Part shown: one piece after another, positions 5,897 to 9,094 of the stretch
Numbering within the stretch: position 1 is the stretch's first letter
How the letters are laid out: each line of letters opens with the position of its first letter
From: Candidatus Taylorbacteria bacterium RIFCSPLOWO2_01_FULL_45_15b
GTDB lineage: Bacteria; Patescibacteriota; Minisyncoccia; Phycocordibacterales; 01-FULL-45-15b
Assembly (NCBI GenBank): GCA_001822655.1
Contig: MHRX01000024.1
Location: forward strand, 1-9,094
Reading direction: 5' to 3'
DNA length: 9,094 bases
The notes under the pieces: model-generated
Databases searched by the model: none
Seen by the model: the letters and a program-made list of their open reading frames with translations, nothing else
What the model was told of the DNA's origin: nothing
Position numbers and translations under genes: made by a program

Positions 5897-7309
5897 ATGA
5901 CTCTACCGGATTATAAAGATTTCTTTCGCGATAAAAAAATAACGGTGATGGGACTCGGACTCCTCGGACGCGGCGTAGGAGACGTCGAATTTTTATCCGA
6001 ACAGGGAGCTGATCTCATTGTTACCGATCTGAAAAACGAGGCGCAACTCGGCGAGTCGCTTTTACGACTTCGAAAACTGCCTCGTTTCGGCGAAATTAAA
6101 TTCGTGCTCGGTGAGCACCGATTGGAAGATTTTCGTAACCGAGATTTCATCCTCAAGGCGGCCGGCGTTCCGCTTGATTCGCCGTATATTGCAGAGGCTC
6201 GGAAAAATAATATTCCGATCGAAATGTCGGCGTCGCTATTCGCCAAATTGTCGGGGGCGACAATTGTCGGAGTTACCGGCACGCGAGGGAAGACGACGAC
6301 GACTGCGATGATTTATGAATGTCTAAAGCAATGTGGTGAGGGCCTAAACCGATCCGAAGGATCGGTCGGCCCTAGAGCGACCGCGCTCGGGCTAGCTCGA
6401 ACAACTTTTCTCAGAAAAGTTGTTTTAGGCGGAAATATTCGCGGGGTATCAACACTTGCTCTTTTGTCGGAGGTTGAAGAAGGGGATATAGTCGTACTCG
6501 AACTTGACTCATGGCAACTTCAGGGATTTGGTGATTCTAAAATCAGTCCGCATGTGGCGGTCTGGACGACGTTCATGACAGATCACATGAATTATTACGG
6601 AGATAGCATGGAAAAATATTTTGAGGATAAAGCCCAGATATTTAGGCACCAGACCGGAGAGGATTATTTTATTATTGGCGAACAAGCGGATCCGGTGATT
6701 CCTGCGAATGTTTTGGCAAAACGTATTATTGCCCGAGCGAGCGATATTTCTCGCGATTGGCGACTTGATGTCATTGGCGAACACAATCGCGCAAATGCGG
6801 CATGTGCCCGCGCCGCGCTCTCCGCTTTAGGGATTCCGGAAGATCGGATCAGAAAAAACTTGGAAGCTTTTCACGCGGTTGAGGGCAGACTGCAATATGT
6901 CGGGACGATCCGAGGAAGGAGAGTCTACAACGACAACAACGCCACGACGCCGGACGCGACTATTGCGGCACTGAAAGCGCTCCGGTCCTATGAAGGGCTG
7001 GTACTAATCATGGGAGGGGCGGATAAGGGGCTTTCGACATTTACATTGCGGCACGAGATCAGCGCTTCTGGAGCGAAACCGGTTTTTCTAGCAGGTTCAG
7101 GCACCGATCGATTCTTGAAGGATAATCCTTTTTCAGAACCACCTTTTGTTGCAAAAAATCTAAATGAAGCAATCGAGGAGGCATTTCGGCTTTCCTTGAC
7201 TGGCGAGACAATACTTTTCAGTCCGGGGTTTGCGTCATTCGGACTCTTTAATAACGAATATGAGAGGAACGATCAGTTTCTGGAGCTTATTTCTGCTCGG
7301 AAAAAATGA
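5897..7309 (+). CDS. murD: UDP-N-acetylmuramoyl-L-alanine--D-glutamate ligase
   Basis: Adds D-glutamate to UDP-MurNAc-L-Ala with ATP in cytoplasmic peptidoglycan precursor synthesis. 470 aa from ATG 5897. Domain 1 (about 1-120) starts with the nucleotide-binding ITVMGLGLLGRGVG. Domain 2 contains the P-loop GVTGTRGK132TTTT, GGNIRGVSTLAL, the ELDSWQLQ segment and the DHMNYYG region. Domain 3 carries Y344-N-D-N-N-A-T-T-PDAT, LIMGGADKG and the closing FSPGFASFGLFNNEYERNDQF, which matches the MurD-specific 'SP..ASFD.F....RG..F'. Between the P-loop helix (ending ~G147) and V175-V-L-G-G-N there are about 27 extra residues (E148-K174), encoded by strongly palindromic DNA; in other MurD proteins this is a short turn. 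The frame stays open through it and all later motifs are intact, so the protein is probably functional. No SD precedes the ATG. The in-frame extension back to 5852 overlaps the promoter region and adds nothing recognisable. murC follows after 113 nt. Confidence 0.95.
   Translation: MTLPDYKDFFRDKKITVMGLGLLGRGVGDVEFLSEQGADLIVTDLKNEAQLGESLLRLRKLPRFGEIKFVLGEHRLEDFRNRDFILKAAGVPLDSPYIAEARKNNIPIEMSASLFAKLSGATIVGVTGTRGKTTTTAMIYECLKQCGEGLNRSEGSVGPRATALGLARTTFLRKVVLGGNIRGVSTLALLSEVEEGDIVVLELDSWQLQGFGDSKISPHVAVWTTFMTDHMNYYGDSMEKYFEDKAQIFRHQTGEDYFIIGEQADPVIPANVLAKRIIARASDISRDWRLDVIGEHNRANAACARAALSALGIPEDRIRKNLEAFHAVEGRLQYVGTIRGRRVYNDNNATTPDATIAALKALRSYEGLVLIMGGADKGLSTFTLRHEISASGAKPVFLAGSGTDRFLKDNPFSEPPFVAKNLNEAIEEAFRLSLTGETILFSPGFASFGLFNNEYERNDQFLELISARKK
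6338..6430 (+). repeat. Palindromic element inserted in frame within murD
   Basis: Hairpin 1: 6339-6344 pairs with 6368-6373 and 6348-6355 (ACCGATCC) with 6359-6366 (GGATCGGT) around a GAA loop, 14 bp in total with a small internal loop. Hairpin 2: 6375-6379 with 6384-6388. Hairpin 3: 6400-6410 (AACAACTTTTC) with 6414-6424, 11 perfect bp around TCA. An outer GCCTAAA (6342-6348) is complementary to TTTAGGC (6424-6430), competes with parts of hairpins 1 and 3, and could close the whole unit as a multibranch structure. The right outer arm includes codons for the conserved L-G-G, so the inserted DNA itself is more likely about 6338-6418. No target-site duplication is obvious. Confidence 0.75.
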
Positions 7310-7409
7310 AATGACGCGAGGTTTTTCGGGAATCTGCAAGTATCGAGGGTTACTATTCATAAAGCCTTATAAATTTTTCCATGCCGATTCTTTGCTTTCA
7401 GTTTTGAGA

Positions 7410-7415
7410 TATACT
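7410..7415 (+). promoter_or_regulatory. murC -10 box, near-leaderless
   Basis: TATACT (5/6 to consensus) ends 7 nt before ATG 7423, so transcription would begin at or next to the start codon. No good -35 stands at 16-18 nt, and no SD is seen. The 113-nt gap after murD has no hairpin terminator, so read-through from murD is also possible. Confidence 0.5.
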
Positions 7416-7422
7416 GAAACAT

Positions 7423-8721
7423 ATGGCGGGACTTCAGAAAGCAAAAAAAATTTTTATCGCGGGCATCGGCGGGATTGGTGTATCCGCCTTAGCGAGGCTT
7501 TTTTTGTCAAAAGGGATTGAAGTCGTTGGGAGCGATTCGACGGTAAGCCCGGTAACACTCGACCTCGAAAGACTTGGTGTGAAAATAACATATAAACAGG
7601 ATGTGTCTGTTGTGCCGGATGATGTCGACGCTATTTGTTACTCAAATGCTATTCCGCATTATTCGGCGGATTTTTTCAACGGATTGAAAACGCTCGGGAA
7701 GACGATGGCGAGTTACCCGGAGTCGCTCGCGGATATTTCACGAGATCTAAAAACGATCGGCATCGCCGGCACGCATGGAAAGACGACGACGACAGCAATG
7801 GTTGCAAAAATTCTGGCTGACGCAAAGATAAATCCGACTGTTATAGTCGGCAGTGTCCTTGTTGAGGAGAAGACGAATTTTGTGCAAGGAAACGGAGAGT
7901 ATTTTCTTGTTGAGGCCGATGAATATAAGAGAGCGTTTCTTCATCTTTCTCCGACGATTGCGGTTGTTACAAACATCGGATTGGATCACCTTGATTATTA
8001 TAAGGATCTGGCCGATATTCAATCGGCATTTAAGGCGTTCGTTGAGAAAGTCCCTACTTACGGCGCTGTTATCGCTGACGTAAAAGACTCTGCAGTAATG
8101 GCAATTTTGAAAAATGTCTCGGGTGAAGTAATTGATTATACCGAAATGCAATTGCCCGATCTGCATCTTCGTTTTCCGGGTAAACACAACGTATCAAACG
8201 CCAAAGCCGCCGCCGCTGTCGGACGGTTTCTAGGAGTCGGCGCCGAGCGGATTGTAAAATCACTTAATAATTTTAGAGGGACGTGGAGGCGCTTTGAATT
8301 TAAGGGTGAAACGGCGCGCGGCGCCGCGATCTATGACGATTACGCCCACAACCCAGACAAGGTGCGGGCGGCGATAGCGGGCGCGCGGGAAATTTTTCCG
8401 CATAAAAAAATTATTGCGGTTTTTCAGCCCCATCTCTATTCGAGAACGCGGCATCTTTTCAAGGAATTCGCGACATCTTTTTATGACGCAAATCAGGTCA
8501 TCGTTGCGCCAATTTTTGCCGCTCGTGAAGATCCGGATCCGAATATCACTTCCGATATTCTTGCGGAAGCCATTGACGACACTGGTGTCCGCGCGGTCTG
8601 TCTGCCTTCGCTTCAAGCAATACGGGATGTCTTGGAGACCGCGGAGAATGATTCGGTGATTATTACTATCGGGGCGGGAGATATTTACAAAGTCGCCGAA
8701 TGGTTGGCGGCGCGGGCATGA
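7423..8721 (+). CDS. murC: UDP-N-acetylmuramate--L-alanine ligase
   Basis: Joins L-alanine to UDP-MurNAc with ATP, the step directly before MurD. 432 aa, shorter than the ~490 aa of E. coli MurC but with all three domains. Domain 1: IFIAG14-IGGIGVSALA, with VGSD and the YSNAI.....E segment. Domain 2: P-loop GIAGT117-H-G-K120-TTTT, VE164-A-D-E167 and TN184-I-G-L-D-H-L-D191, the Mg/ATP catalytic motifs. Domain 3: PGKHNVSNAKAA, FRGTWRRFEFKG, YD305-D-Y-A-H-N-P311 (the MurC/Mpl signature, usually DDYAHHP) and FQPHLYSRTRHL. The GTHGKT P-loop, the DDYAH.P and QPH.YSRT motifs separate it from MurD/E/F; an Mpl ligase is less likely given the short length and the murD neighbour. ATG 7423 is chosen because the glycine-rich loop follows at the normal distance and a -10 box lies just before it. 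TGA stop; rsmI starts 42 nt later. Confidence 0.95.
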   Translation: MAGLQKAKKIFIAGIGGIGVSALARLFLSKGIEVVGSDSTVSPVTLDLERLGVKITYKQDVSVVPDDVDAICYSNAIPHYSADFFNGLKTLGKTMASYPESLADISRDLKTIGIAGTHGKTTTTAMVAKILADAKINPTVIVGSVLVEEKTNFVQGNGEYFLVEADEYKRAFLHLSPTIAVVTNIGLDHLDYYKDLADIQSAFKAFVEKVPTYGAVIADVKDSAVMAILKNVSGEVIDYTEMQLPDLHLRFPGKHNVSNAKAAAAVGRFLGVGAERIVKSLNNFRGTWRRFEFKGETARGAAIYDDYAHNPDKVRAAIAGAREIFPHKKIIAVFQPHLYSRTRHLFKEFATSFYDANQVIVAPIFAAREDPDPNITSDILAEAIDDTGVRAVCLPSLQAIRDVLETAENDSVIITIGAGDIYKVAEWLAARA

Positions 8722-8728
8722 TTCTCGT

Positions 8729-8757
8729 TTGCTGATATTACTTGCATTTGGTAGATT
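8729..8757 (+). promoter_or_regulatory. Promoter of rsmI, near-leaderless
   Basis: TTGCTG (8729-8734), a 17-nt spacer and TAGATT (8752-8757) preceded by TGG, an extended -10. The -10 ends 6 nt before ATG 8764, so the transcript would begin at about the A of the start codon. A weak TTGCA/TGCAA inverted repeat (8742-8746, 8757-8761) surrounds the -10. Confidence 0.55.
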
Positions 8758-8763
8758 GCAAAT

Positions 8764-9094
8764 ATGAAAACACTTTCCGTGGTAGCGACCCCTATCGGTA
8801 ATTTGAAAGATATAAGTCTCCGGGCGCTTGAGGTTCTCGGTACCGCCGAACTCATCCTTTGCGAGGATACTCGCATGACTCGAAAATTGCTTTCGGCGTA
8901 TCATATTACGTCGCGCGTTGAGAGTTTGCATGCTCGAAGTACACCGGCGAAAATGCGCCACGTTCTGGATATGCTTGAAAAAATTGATCACATCGCGCTC
9001 GTTACCGATGCGGGAACGCCCGGAATATCTGATCCGGGTGTCGTCTTTCTAAATGAAGCAAGGGCGCGGTTCGGAAAGAATATAAAGATTGTTG
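8764..9094 (+). CDS. rsmI: 16S rRNA (cytidine1402-2'-O)-methyltransferase, 3' truncated by the window
   Basis: 110 complete codons are present. The N-terminus LSVVATPIGN13LKDISLRALEVL, then ILC33-E-D-T-R37-MTRKLL and VTDA83-G-T-P-G-I-S-D-P-G92 are hallmarks of RsmI, a tetrapyrrole-methylase-fold (class III) SAM-dependent enzyme. It 2'-O-methylates C1402 in the decoding centre of 16S rRNA. The AGTPGISDPG stretch lies in the conserved SAM/active-site region. The family usually has about 220-290 residues, so more than half of the gene lies beyond the window. ATG 8764 fits the family start and sits directly after a -10 box; no SD is visible. Its position after murC may only reflect gene order, since the functions differ. 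Confidence 0.95.
   Translation, partial: MKTLSVVATPIGNLKDISLRALEVLGTAELILCEDTRMTRKLLSAYHITSRVESLHARSTPAKMRHVLDMLEKIDHIALVTDAGTPGISDPGVVFLNEARARFGKNIKIV

Noticed and set aside
6342..6430. tRNA-like cloverleaf in the murD insert (7-bp outer stem plus three hairpins)
   Set aside because: No T-loop TTCRA, no D-loop, no anticodon-arm geometry; the stems are too long and the loops too short for a tRNA.
6400..6430. Hairpin 3 as an intrinsic terminator
   Set aside because: Only a short TTTT follows before AGGC, and murD continues in frame with all later motifs.
8260..8991. 243-codon minus-strand open frame over murC and rsmI
   Set aside because: Antisense to two clearly recognisable genes and spans their junction; no family resemblance.

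Overview
The window looks like a chromosomal piece from a candidate-phyla-radiation (Patescibacteria, Parcubacteria-like) bacterium. This is inferred from the tandem LamG surface protein built around a 'GLVGHWTFDGKD' segment, the compact and divergent MurC/MurD ligases, the small coiled-coil/zinc-ribbon protein, and several genes whose -10 box lies 6-9 nt before the ATG with no ribosome binding site. TGA ends several genes, so the standard bacterial code applies and the recoded Gracilibacteria/Absconditabacteria are excluded. No tRNA, rRNA, CRISPR array, IS element or phage gene was found.

Layout. 1-1326: 3' part of a LamG-repeat surface protein, with a 118-bp near-perfect direct repeat that begins at the first base of the window. 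1327-1695: AT-rich non-coding region with a candidate promoter. 1717-3135: pyruvate kinase. 3226-3621 (minus strand): small Cys/His-rich protein with its own terminator. 3703-5101: a strong promoter and a divergent MYG1/UPF0160-like putative phosphoesterase, closed by a terminator. 5173-5815: a cold-shock-domain protein as a complete one-gene unit (promoter, SD, CDS, terminator). 5897-7309 murD, 7423-8721 murC, then the first 110 codons of rsmI running off the end.

Functionally the right third is a cell-wall precursor block: MurC adds L-Ala and MurD adds D-Glu to UDP-MurNAc. It is followed by RsmI, which 2'-O-methylates 16S rRNA C1402. Pyruvate kinase is the last ATP-yielding step of glycolysis. 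Each gene seems to have its own promoter, so this is a series of short transcription units and not one operon.

The most interesting signal is inside murD. About 27 extra codons (nt ~6338-6418) lie between the P-loop helix and the GGN motif, and they consist almost entirely of consecutive hairpins (14 bp with a small internal loop, 5 bp, and a perfect 11 bp). This looks like a palindromic element inserted in frame into an essential gene and still translated.
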